From Acanthosoma haemorrhoidale (Eukaryota; Arthropoda; Insecta; Hemiptera; Acanthosomatidae): a DNA stretch of 64,000 nucleotides. Positions within the stretch are counted from its first letter, which is position 1; each line of letters opens with the position of its first letter. The position numbers and the translations under genes were made by a program. Below, piece by piece: positions 13,576 through 23,330 of the stretch. The DNA lies in contig OV884009.1 in the NCBI GenBank assembly GCA_930367205.1, positions 82,357,189-82,421,188 of the forward strand. Direction: 5' to 3'. The notes beneath the pieces were generated by a model, which was given only the letters and a program-made list of their open reading frames with translations, had not been told where the DNA came from and searched no databases.

Positions 13576-14231
13576 GCAATGGTTTGTACAAAAATGAGAA
13601 ACGCGTAAACCAACTATTATAGAGGGGTAGTACTTACGGACTTGACACTTAAAATCTTTGCCCAGGTTCTGCTGGTGATTTGGGAAGAATTTCAGACGGA
13701 GGTTCATAAGTGTGGAGGACGCTTAGACGATCTCTTCGCTTTCATATCTCTCTCCCACAAGAAAGATTAAGACGCTCAGTTCAGGCTTTATCGTTTTAAT
13801 AGGGGTTCTGATTCAATATCACACAATAAACTGTGGTGTAATAATATTTATAGAGCTGTGTAGTAATGACACTATTCAAGTTAAAGCTGGATTTTTAAGC
13901 TTGGATGGGCTACAGTACGTCATTTCAAGATATAAAGAACGGAACTTGAATATAACATATATATAGCACGCTTTATTATCGTTAACGTATTTTCGCTTGA
14001 ACCTGGTGAATTATTTTCACACATTTGTTTGCCCTTCTCTCTTGAAAACATATTTATTCTCATGATTAACCCAACACTGTAACTCAACTTCAACATGAAC
14101 AATGATTTGTCTATAAATACTTGTTTGTTATAACAATTTAAGAATTTATAGCTATGGCCTCACTGTGTTCTTTTGTACCATTAATAATAGTAATTGCGAA
14201 ATAAATAACGATTTTCTCAATTCTGTTTCAG
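13576..14231. other. flank of the first visible kinase exon
   Basis: Ends in the polypyrimidine tract and tttcag acceptor of the exon at 14232. No promoter motif stands out. Confidence 0.6.
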
Positions 14232-14322
14232 AAATGGAACCAAGCTTCCCCTACAGGGACGTCACTATTAAAAGGGGGGTAGATGTGAAAACATTTTATG
14301 ACCTAGATGGAGAAATCGGAAG
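14232..14322 (+). CDS. Strn-Mlck: MLCK exon 1 of those visible: linker and start of kinase domain
   Basis: This 91-base exon lies between a tttcag acceptor and a gtaatg donor. It encodes a short lead (MEPSFPYRDVTIKRG) and then the first strand of the kinase domain, ending inside EIGR, the start of the glycine loop. It ends in phase 2, and joining to the next exon at 31015 gives GRGKFGTV without a break. An ATG (14234) sits two bases after the acceptor. Residue numbers in this annotation count from it, but the acceptor shows the exon is internal, so either upstream coding exons enter in frame or a non-coding 5' exon makes this the start. In stretchin-type MLCKs this position follows Ig/FN3 domains; none was found upstream in the window. 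The symbol is a family-level assignment from the kinase motifs. Confidence 0.85.
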
Positions 14323-14507
14323 GTAATGTGTTTAAAATAATATATCACTTTAGCAATTTTATCTTCTTAGATTAGACGAAAATTCATATATAGCATAGGA
14401 CTTTATATTTAACTATCTCATATATAATTAAAGGATATTAACGTCATATTTAATTATCACCCTCATGAACATATGGCAATGATTCTATAAAAAATACTAC
14501 ATCCTTA

Positions 14508-14730
14508 TGCTGGGTTCCCACGGGGTGTGAATCACAAAATTGAGTATTATTGATACACTTAATATGGATTAAGAAAATCAATTAGATTAAAAATAATTTT
14601 GTCTTTGAAATTCGTCTGAAATGCCAAATCGTGTGAACCGTTCAATTTTAATGTAATTAATTTCCTTAATCCGTATTAAGTGTATCAATAATACTCACCT
14701 TCGTGATTCACCCCCCGTGGGAACCCGGCA
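14508..14730. mobile_element. MITE of PIF/Harbinger type
   Basis: A 223-bp element with long terminal inverted repeats of about 70 bp, outer ends TGCTGGGTTCCCACGGGG and its inverted complement with few mismatches. It is flanked by TTA on both sides (14505-14507 and 14731-14733). The 3-bp TWA duplication is the mark of PIF/Harbinger elements. It has no coding capacity and sits about 190 bases after the exon at 14232-14322. Confidence 0.85.
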
Positions 14731-16734
14731 TTACAGTCCTTTGTATAAATGAGAAATGAATGAAAAAAATAAAAACAACTTATATGAACTACAGTTTCGT
14801 GTGTCTTGTCTTTAAATCGCAAAACTATATTATGATAAATAGATAATATACTGATACATTAAATCCATTTATATTGTTACATAATCAGAAAAAATTAAGT
14901 CATTACAAATGACGTAATGACGCTATAAACATCGATCTTCACGTAACATGATGGATGCCATTTCTTATTTATCCTTCGAGTTAATACACAATCGCTATTT
15001 CATTTGACTTTAGCAAATTTTCTGGGCTTGAGTTTTTTCTGCGTCCCAGTAATGATATATATTGCTATGAGAGTAAGAATGAAACGGATTTGAAAAATAC
15101 AAAACTAGGATTTATTAAACATAAATTACAAATGAAATTAGCCCTGCAGCTAAACAATGCGAAAAAGTAAAAGTCTTGTCATCAAGTTACTTCAGAATTA
15201 ATAATAGATAGATCAACTAAAATCAATAACACAATATCGATCAACATATTTCAATGAAATTCCGATTGTTAGGAATGTATACTTAATTTTTCATCGCAAT
15301 CCCTTGTGACTTAAAAGATATTTTTAAAACAACTCTTTTTTGCTTTCTTTTAAAATAACAACAAAAACAAACAAACTATATATACATATATGTATATCCT
15401 TTTATTATTATAATGATGATTATAAGGATACCCATAAACATACAATGGTGTGGGGGCTTTCCACCACTGATCTCTATTATATTAATTAGCGGTTTAAGAA
15501 CATTTTTTAATTTTAATTAATTAATTATTTTTTTACTTCTTTATTGTGCTAAAATTACAATCTGCCATTATTAGGCAATAAGTAATTGAGATATATGTTC
15601 TCATTCATACAGGGTATCTAATACAGTTTGGGCAGTGTGAATACTACCACTGCTTGTTACATTTTAATGAAAGCATGATGGATTTCTGCCTCTATTTAGA
15701 CTAAATGTTCTGGGATAGACAGTAGCCTGCTGGCCGTTCCAAAGATTTGGGGAAACCGTTTCATTCTATGATAGGAGCGGCTATTTTATTCGATCCGTTC
15801 CAAGTAGCTTCACTACGTTACACTTTGCTATCACCAGCGTTATACCTGTTATAATTACAAATGAAATTACACTCGGTATTAATCTACCAGGATCCAGCGT
15901 CCATCAGTTCCAAACAAGTACTGCTTGTTTTCGTTCCCAACACAATCACCCATACTTACGACGAAACATAAAATATCTACCAATGTAACAGTGCGTAAAA
16001 TAAATGTACGGATGAGGAATAAAAAATATTCTCATTGGTGAGTGGTTTGGACATTCAAGACACCTCTAGAGTCAGAAGACTAGACGAATGACACCAGCAG
16101 ATTTGTATGGTCCCACTACCGATGGAACCGAACAGAACGAAGATCGGGGAACGAAAATACCTTGTAGCGTTCCTAGGCGTTCCTACCGAAGGTAACCCCT
16201 CTAGAGTAAGATGGAGAAGTACTAAATTGTCCAGTACTTAGTAAGAAGCACTCATTGTGATTTAAAACCATTTCAATGTCCTAAGTAAACGTATTCAACA
16301 ATTAAAGTTGAAAATAAAAATTGAAGTTAAGGTCCAAATCAAGTCAAAGAGTATTTTTATCTAAACATATAAATTCAAGTTAGTAGTTGAAGAAGTGAAG
16401 ACATTAAAAATGGAGTATGACACATACACAATAAAATTTAATATAAAACCAAGATTAGTTTCAAAATGCTTGTCACCTTCAATAACAAACAATACAGGAA
16501 ATAGATTGCAAAAAATATTTCAGATTTTAAAGCTAAACAAGTGATTTAAATGACAGAGGCCAGTGAAGTGCAGCCAGCTACATTTATATACACATTGGGC
16601 ATTTTGGATCAACCATCGAAGGTGTACTATACCAAAATTGTATAGAGCGTGACAATTAAATGAGAAAAATATAAAAATACAGTCACTCAATGTTTAAATT
16701 GTTGCTCCTTTAGGCTCATTGTGTTCGATTGGAT
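14731..16734. other. intron sequence with repeat A copy 4 only
   Basis: AT-rich apart from a more balanced stretch at 15630-16210 that has no readable protein. Confidence 0.5.
15538..15612 (-). repeat. dispersed repeat A, copy 4 (short)
   Basis: Only about 75 bases of the 3' end are present, from CTTTATTGTGCTAAAATTAC to TGTTCTCATTCATA. Confidence 0.75.
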
Positions 16735-16983
16735 GTAATAGTATATCAGTCTTCGTGAAATCCCACGCTTTACGCCCCACGGCAGACTGGTCCGAAGTGT
16801 ATAAACTGCGGGAAGAACTCTTAGCCAACGATGAAAACTTAAGATTAAGACCAAGCAGAAAAATTATCCGTCATATAGACTGAAACCAGATAAATACCAC
16901 AACTCCGTCAAGACCAACAACTCCTTTGACCACAATGTACACTCAAATGAAATAAAAAATAAAATTTGTTTAAATCTTCATTT
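16735..16983 (+). pseudogene. decayed coding-like sequence of unknown origin
   Basis: The text TADWSEVYKLREELLANDEN followed by LRLRPSRKIIRHID and, after a shift, LKPDKYHNSVKTNN resembles coding sequence. It ends where repeat A copy 5 begins. No family is recognised. Confidence 0.3.
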
Positions 16984-17300
16984 AAAGAACATTACAATCT
17001 ACCCTTAAAGGGCAGTACATAGTGGTAGTAAAAGATTGCATTCATGTCATATTTACAATTTACATTCATACAATATTGACATGTAAGCATATCCCATAAT
17101 TCACCCACAGAAATGTCACATACCCTCCTCTGGATAAGAGGCAAGTATTGGGGAGATCCTCGCGTTACTCCTGCTGCCACGTCACCACCACACATCAGTG
17201 GAGGCTGAAGCCCAAGATCCGCAGACGCTCAGGACTTCTAGAGAGAAAACTGACTAGTGCCAGAACTTCCACTGACCTAATATTTCCAAAGATCCTAGGG
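16984..17300 (-). repeat. dispersed repeat A, copy 5 (diverged)
   Basis: It retains ATTACAATCT, the ATTCAT-rich segment, and the later blocks around CTCCTCTGG and GCCACGTCACC, but with many changes. It is probably the oldest copy. Confidence 0.6.
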
Positions 17301-18599
17301 CAATTTTGTAGGAGGTTTGTAGAGATAACTGATGTTTCAAAGTAATCTAACTGGAGGATCTTGTTCGTTGCCCTTTAGTTCTAGTAAATGTTATCTGTAG
17401 GTTAATATCATTCAGACACCTAAGGAGTTCCAGGATGTCATCTACACCTTAGACACTTCACTATATTAAAACTAATTGACCTATCTGCCAATAACATTAA
17501 CCAACCAACTAATAATAGTTCTACCCGGTGTCAAGAAGATATAAAACTAGATTTTCCTAATAACACCCCCCCATATTTCTTCTTAATGCAAAGTGCAACG
17601 TATATAATGGAAACGAACAAAAATATGACTTTCGCTCTTAAGTGTATTGAAGGAATTCAGTACTGTGGTGTACATAAGAAGAATAAAAGATAATAAACAC
17701 GAAAAACTTACTTCATTATGTGAACAACAAAGACTCCATGATTTTTTTTTGTAGGTAATTGGTTTCATGACCAATGGTTTAATAGCCGCCGAACCTAAAC
17801 ACATTTTATTGTGTCCAATTTTTAGCGTTATGGGATTATGAAAAATAGTTGTTGTTTAGAACGTTGATGTGTTAAATGGCAAGAAACCGCTATTTTTAAA
17901 ATTCGTCGATCAAATGCATTATCGTAGATTTAAAAAAAATGGAGTAATCTTACCTTCGAACCAAACAGCAGTCTTAAATAATCTATCACTTGAAGTGACC
18001 AGTAAAAGATCATCCAGAAAATGAATAAACAATGTCCTTTTGGCCTCCACTACCGGTCGTTCTACACTAACATAACGTTCTGTCGTCGCTAAAATAATTA
18101 TGGACACAGTTAGACCATATTTACCGCAAATATCATTCATCACTCTAGAAGTGAGTCCCATCACTTTTAATAAATTCAGTCCATTAATGTATAATGTACA
18201 TCATTATACTTTTGTACAATGCAGATCACTATTTTGTATACTAGAATTTGTATAAAATATAGCCAAGCTACAGGAAATACAATGAACCAATAGATTTGTT
18301 TGTAGAATCTATATTTTTTACATACATAAATTTGTAACAAGGGGATATGGAACAAAAACAAACTGATCGAATCACGCTTTTAATTGAACTACAACCAGCA
18401 GTTTTCGGAGGGAATCTAAATCAAATAGTATGCTGGAAACTGTACACCTCAAACCGTTGAAAAACACAGAAGACACTTCTTATTCCATCAGGAGTCCATG
18501 GACCAATCTTACGCACTGACCTCTGGAAGTGTGTAAAAGTCAGCAATAAATGCTTTGTTTATAAAGAATAATCAAGCTTCTAAGATAATTTCTTAAGAT
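17301..18599. other. intron sequence, possible transposon remains
   Basis: A minus-strand frame of 81 codons (17919-18164) has text such as NDICGKYGLTVSI, vaguely like the region after the RT catalytic block, but too weak to call. Confidence 0.4.
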
Positions 18600-18815
18600 T
18601 TATGTGATGAAGTAATGGACAAAAATAAACTAAAGTGGCAAAGGAACGTCATAAACCTTCATCCTAAAAATCACACTTTCTGGAAAGCGACCAAACATAT
18701 ATTAAAAAAAATAGTAAAATACCAGGAATATTAGCAAATTATATATTTCTAACCAGTAATTCAGACAAAGCTGATGCTTTTGACGATCACTGGTAAACGT
18801 GCTTCCCTATCTCGA
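18600..18815 (+). pseudogene. Jockey-like LINE ORF2 relic, between endonuclease and RT
   Basis: The + strand text reads KLKWQRNVINLHPKNHTFWK, then TKHILKK, then NSDKADAFDDHW across frame changes. The pattern W-K-x-TK followed by KA-x-x-F-x-DH is typical of the linker before the RT palm in Jockey-like elements. Stops and shifts show decay. It belongs with the RT fragment at 19196-19440 on the same strand. Confidence 0.6.
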
Positions 18816-19132
18816 CAATAAGTGAAGAATACACTATTTCTATAAAAAATGAAGAACATCGAACATGAATTCGGAATGAAAAAAAAAACATACCATTGCC
18901 ACATTTCACCACATCCAGCAAGTGTTTCATAAAGTTTGTCACTACGGAAATCCGTACAACTTATTAAGAGGTTGTTCCTCTATATCTGCTCAAAATTCTA
19001 TAGTAATTTTCTCAACGATTGTTCCTTCTCTGTACAAAATTAATAACGACTCAACGAGAGGTATGAATGCCGGTAGTCTTCAAGAATCAGTTCCGTTACC
19101 ACCTTTATCAAATGTTTATTATTAATCAACTT

Positions 19133-19195
19133 CTTTATTGTGATAAAATTACAACCTGCCTTATTGGGCTATAAGTAATTGTGGTAAATGTTCTA
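19133..19195 (-). repeat. dispersed repeat A, copy 6 (short)
   Basis: CTTTATTGTGATAAAATTAC to GGTAAATGTTCT. It adjoins the Jockey-like RT relic, which runs on the opposite strand. Confidence 0.75.
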
Positions 19196-19440
19196 GATAA
19201 TATTTTCCAATCACCTACATCAATAGTATGTTTACTGATGACACTTCTGTGCGCATATACAACACAAATACAAGGCTCATGACCTGCCTCAGATTAGCCT
19301 GCATGATCTCGAAAAGTACTTTTCCCAAAGAAGAATTATTCTTAATTCAAACAAGTGGGTAGCAAACATTTTCACATTAAGCCTCCCTTGGAATCAACCT
19401 GAACTAATCCTTCTCGAAGGAAATTTCGTGACGTTGGCCA
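19196..19440 (+). pseudogene. Jockey-like LINE RT relic
   Basis: MFTDDTSV corresponds to the RT catalytic FADD-T-A-V block. After a frame change the text QISLHDLEKYFSQRRIILN matches the following helix and the N-x-x-K segment of Jockey-like RTs. The fragment is preceded directly by a copy of the dispersed repeat A (19133-19195). Confidence 0.65.
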
Positions 19441-21254
19441 AAATTTGAAATTTTATAACGACTTTAAAATGCATGCAAACTTGTTCTCTTGACTTTGAAG
19501 CATCTAGTAGTCAGTTTGTGAGCGATTTCAAAGGGTTTTAATGATAAAATTTTAATAAATCTGTTTAAAAGTTGGCCACTTTAAATAATATGACGGGAAA
19601 ATTAGATGTTTTTAAATCTTTTGTTACTCAGTTATAATGGTGTTGATCTCCAGTAAATAAACAATTTCCAGAAGGGTTTAAATCCAAAAAAAAAAAGTGT
19701 TAGGTAATTTATTTCCGGATATACATTTTCCATGTCAATAAATTTTTACAAATTCAACAATTTTAAAAATGTACTGACACAATAATTGTTCCAAGGTATT
19801 ATGTAAGAGAAATTACCAAAAATATCATCCGGCATGAGAAGATATTAATATTTGAACAAGTGGCGCCGAAATAAACAATTATTTATTTAATTCCTTCCTT
19901 ATACGCTACAAGAAAAAACTTCAAAACAAAATGTTATCTGTAATTAGATCAATCCATAAGGTTGTTTCTGACTGTCAGTTCCTTTCGAATCTTTGTATTG
20001 AACTGTTATTGGAATCATTTAATAAAATATTTTTGTAATATTCATAGAATTTTATAAAATATTTAAAACGAACCGCGACCTTTTCACAGCTATAAACAAA
20101 TCGTGGGACCCAAGCAATGTTCTTTGGACGAGATATTGTTCAACGCTTCTTTAAACATTACACAGCACAACATCGTGCTCCTTGAAAATAAACTTAAAGG
20201 ATTTAGCAGTCATTTAAAATTATTGGATACGAACTAGCAATAAGAAAGAAAGATTTATTGGGGAAAAAAAAAAAAAAAAGAATGACTAACCAATGGATTT
20301 TTTTAAATCTGAAGAACGTGAAGTAGAAGAACACAAGCCTTTTATTGAATGCCCTGACAGGCATAAATTTCGCAGAGTTGAATAAATGTTGCTCTGGAGA
20401 GTAATCTAAGTAATCCAACCCAAAAAATTATTACTTATTTATTAATACCTCTAAATATATAAGTGAATACAATTACAGATTAACTAATAAGTTTTATTTC
20501 TATTTCTTTTCTAATATTAATATTTTCTTTTACTATAAACGTTTTTATAAATATTCATACTTAAAAATATATATATAATATTCGATTGTGTTTTTACTCA
20601 TATTACGAAAATTATTAAAATCTATAATTAGGCAAATAATTATACAGATGTTAAATATTAATGTTTGTAAAAAAAGTTAGTTCCACAATTTGTAAAACAA
20701 AATGCATACATATATATATATATAAAAATGTGTGACCCATGTCTAGAGAATTGACCGTTTTGTCCTACTGTGTGCCGTGGAGAATTATCAAGCAAGGCAA
20801 GTACAGGCCATTTAGCTAAATACATTTTCATTACGATCATAACCAGCTACACTATTTATATATATTTTATATTCTTTGATTTTTTGTTGGTATCTAAACC
20901 TGCATTCTATATTTCTTGCACTAATTTACAAAAATTCCTTTTTATTATAAAATGATTCCTAATTAGGGTGCCTCGTTTCCTTGATCATCCCCACTCTGCT
21001 CAATGTTTTGTTTGATTCAACGTTACTGAACCAAGTTATCGATGTTCTGGGAATAAAGTTATATTAAAATTAAATAAATTGATTGACAAACCTGCGACAG
21101 GGATGACTACTTGGGATGTCGTTTGTTTGGAAATTTGTTGACTGTGTTGACCCACTATTCTAGTTGCCACTAGAAGCACGCAAAATTATAGAGGGTCAGC
21201 CAATAATCCACGAACACGTTGGTTAAACAAATAGGTAACTTCTACAAACAGTCA
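19441..21254. other. intron sequence, no recognised feature
   Basis: AT-rich, with a poly-A run near 20263 and a TA run near 20708. Confidence 0.6.
20708..20728 (+). repeat. TA microsatellite
   Basis: A run of TA dinucleotides. Similar short runs occur at 7012-7024, 9110-9150 and 59860-59905. Confidence 0.9.
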
Positions 21255-21659
21255 TTAAACAAATGCTCCATAATCGGTGAATGCGTCCTTATCAATAATT
21301 AAAACTGATTTGTCGTCTCCGACTCTCGTGCCCTCTGCCTGGTCTTCGTCTCGTGGTGAAACGGTCGGAGAGGGCTTCCGCCACTTCCACCACCTTGCCG
21401 GGGAATTGCCTTTGGGAGTGGGAGGGGGAGTCTGTTTGGCAGGATGTGAATGTATATGTGGTTTGAATTTTGGCATGAACGGAAATTGAACATAAGTATG
21501 AATGAATTGTTTCATGCCAATTAATAAGACTGTAGATGATATATGATCAATAAAAAGAATGTTTCCGAGAGACTGAAGCTTGAACAACCGAAATGCAATT
21601 ATAAATGTTTGATCTTTCCTAGTCCCAGGAGAATAAAGTTTGCCATTATTAATAAACAA
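21255..21659 (-). CDS. possible antisense open frame, unrecognised, Pro-rich
   Basis: A 134-codon minus-strand frame ending in TAA at 21255-21257. Its last part (QTPPPTPKG, ARWWKWRKPSP, DKDAFTDYGAFV) lies in a locally GC-rich stretch unlike the flanking DNA, and a possible acceptor ending ctacag occurs inside it near 21531. It could be the last exon of a gene nested on the opposite strand, or chance. I do not recognise the protein and see no partner exon. Confidence 0.25.
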   Translation of the reverse strand: MFINNGKLYSPGTRKDQTFIIAFRLFKLQSLGNILFIDHISSTVLLIGMKQFIHTYVQFPFMPKFKPHIHSHPAKQTPPPTPKGNSPARWWKWRKPSPTVSPRDEDQAEGTRVGDDKSVLIIDKDAFTDYGAFV

Positions 21660-22797
21660 ATAAGTTTATCAGAGAACCGATCACGTCGTACTTCAATAAC
21701 GTAGAAATTTTCTGTGGTTCGCGTTTTGCTATTTCGACTTTAACAGTAGCCTTGCCCTGAGATTGGTACCACCCTACTTCCTGCTTTATATCCGTCACCT
21801 GTAAACCATTCATATTGCATACTCTCTTATTATTACCTGTTAATGTTTTTGCCAATCGTATTGCCAAGACGTGCAAGTGTTGTCAGGAACAAACCATATT
21901 TGGTTTCAATGGTAGTAATATGCTTTGAGAAGGTACAGCTGGGCACGCCCTAGGGCGGGGTATGCACAACAGTTAATAAGTGAGCACAAGACAAATAAAG
22001 ATAATGAGTTGGGAGAAGCGGCTCAGTTATGCTAGACGCTTGGAATCAGACCAGAGCCGGATTATTTGTTATTTGCCCTTGGGTTGTCCCGAAATACAAC
22101 GCCCTCACCGCTATCCCTTCTGTTCGACCGGTCTCCCCTTCATCACTGTTTTTGGGCTGTCACCGTCCCAGTTTCTGTCCTTGGCTGGTTTACTCCACTC
22201 ATGTACCACTCAAAAGGGAGGCTACTTTGTTATCTAGAGCTTGATATAGAACTAAACTTACTTTCTTATAGATGAACTCGGTGCGTATATGAGCTGATAT
22301 CTTGTGGCTAAAAGGCACACAGTGATCCCGAATTCCGAAAAGTCTGTTCTCTGATAGCATCTTTCATTTACTTATTTATGGTTGTTCTCTAACAACTTCT
22401 ATAACACATATTTCAGATCATTAATCTGGACGTCAAGATCATTAATTGTATGGCCTAATTGGATGGGAACATGTTATTTAAGTATTAATAATTGATTAAT
22501 TAACAAATACATTAATTATCTGGTATTAAATATGTGGTGATAAGATTCTTAATGTTGACAGGCTAAGTGAAAGTGAGAAAGCATAAGGGCTTGATAGAGG
22601 TTCCAAACGTTGTGGGTCTCGGCATGAAGGAGTGGTTGAAAGAAGTGTTATCAGAGGGTTACTTGTTGAATAGGTCCGATAAGACAATGCGTTGTGAGAA
22701 TCTCACATCATCTAGCTCAGTGAATATCGTCAAATAATAACTAATTTTGGTTTTAAATAATGTTTCTTTAGGTCACTTAAATGTTTTGGACATTAAA
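21660..22797. other. intron sequence up to the Gypsy insertion
   Basis: Contains overlapping 60-85 codon frames near 21980-22275 without recognisable domains. The target duplication TATA of the Gypsy element begins at 22798. Confidence 0.55.
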
Positions 22798-22801
22798 TAT
22801 A

Positions 22802-22985
22802 AGTTAACGATCGTCAACGAAAACGAGAAGAAAAAGGAAAGAGGTTGAATGTAGTTACTGAACGAGAGTTGTCACAAGACTGTCTTTATTTGAGCCTTTT
22901 AAAGCCTCTCTAAATACATTCGGGATGTTTACATCCCGATGACTTAAGGATTAGGCTGGCTGCCTACGACGTCCGAACCTTAACT
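22802..22985 (-). repeat. 3' LTR of the Gypsy element
   Basis: This 184-bp repeat is matched by 27950-28133. It begins AGTTAACG and ends CCTTAACT on the + strand. An AATAAA on the minus strand (22885-22890) is a likely poly(A) signal in the LTR. The adjoining 22986-22996 reads as a G-rich polypurine tract on the minus strand, marking this as the 3' LTR. Confidence 0.95.
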
Positions 22986-23330
22986 CCCCCCTGCCAGTTT
23001 ACGCATATCTCTTCGTAAACTCCAAGGTCCACCGCACGCAGCACACAGCCTGTAATCCCTTACATCACGTTTACGGTCTAATATATTCATAGTCCACACA
23101 AAAAAACAGGACACAAAGAAAAGAGATAATACAGAAATAAAACAAAAATAATAATAACAAAAAATAATACATTCGCCCTGGACCCGGTGGCTGCCAGGTA
23201 AAAAAAAAAAATGGAACATCCACAATATAAATAATGAAAACAAAAACTCTCTCTGAGCAGCACATGTGAAGTATATGATTCCGGATCAGTTGCTCCGTAT
23301 TGGATCGAGGGCACACCATCTTACGCACAT

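Noticed and set aside
1..14231. Ig or FN3 exons of a stretchin-type kinase
   Set aside because: No frame with the Cys-Trp-Cys or FN3 signatures was found.
17919..18164. Minus-strand frame with NDICGKYGLTVSI as an RT relic
   Set aside because: Resemblance is limited to a few residues and no catalytic block is present.
22986..23330. Search for an env gene in the Gypsy element
   Set aside because: Only 345 bases remain between integrase and LTR, with no frame resembling an envelope protein.
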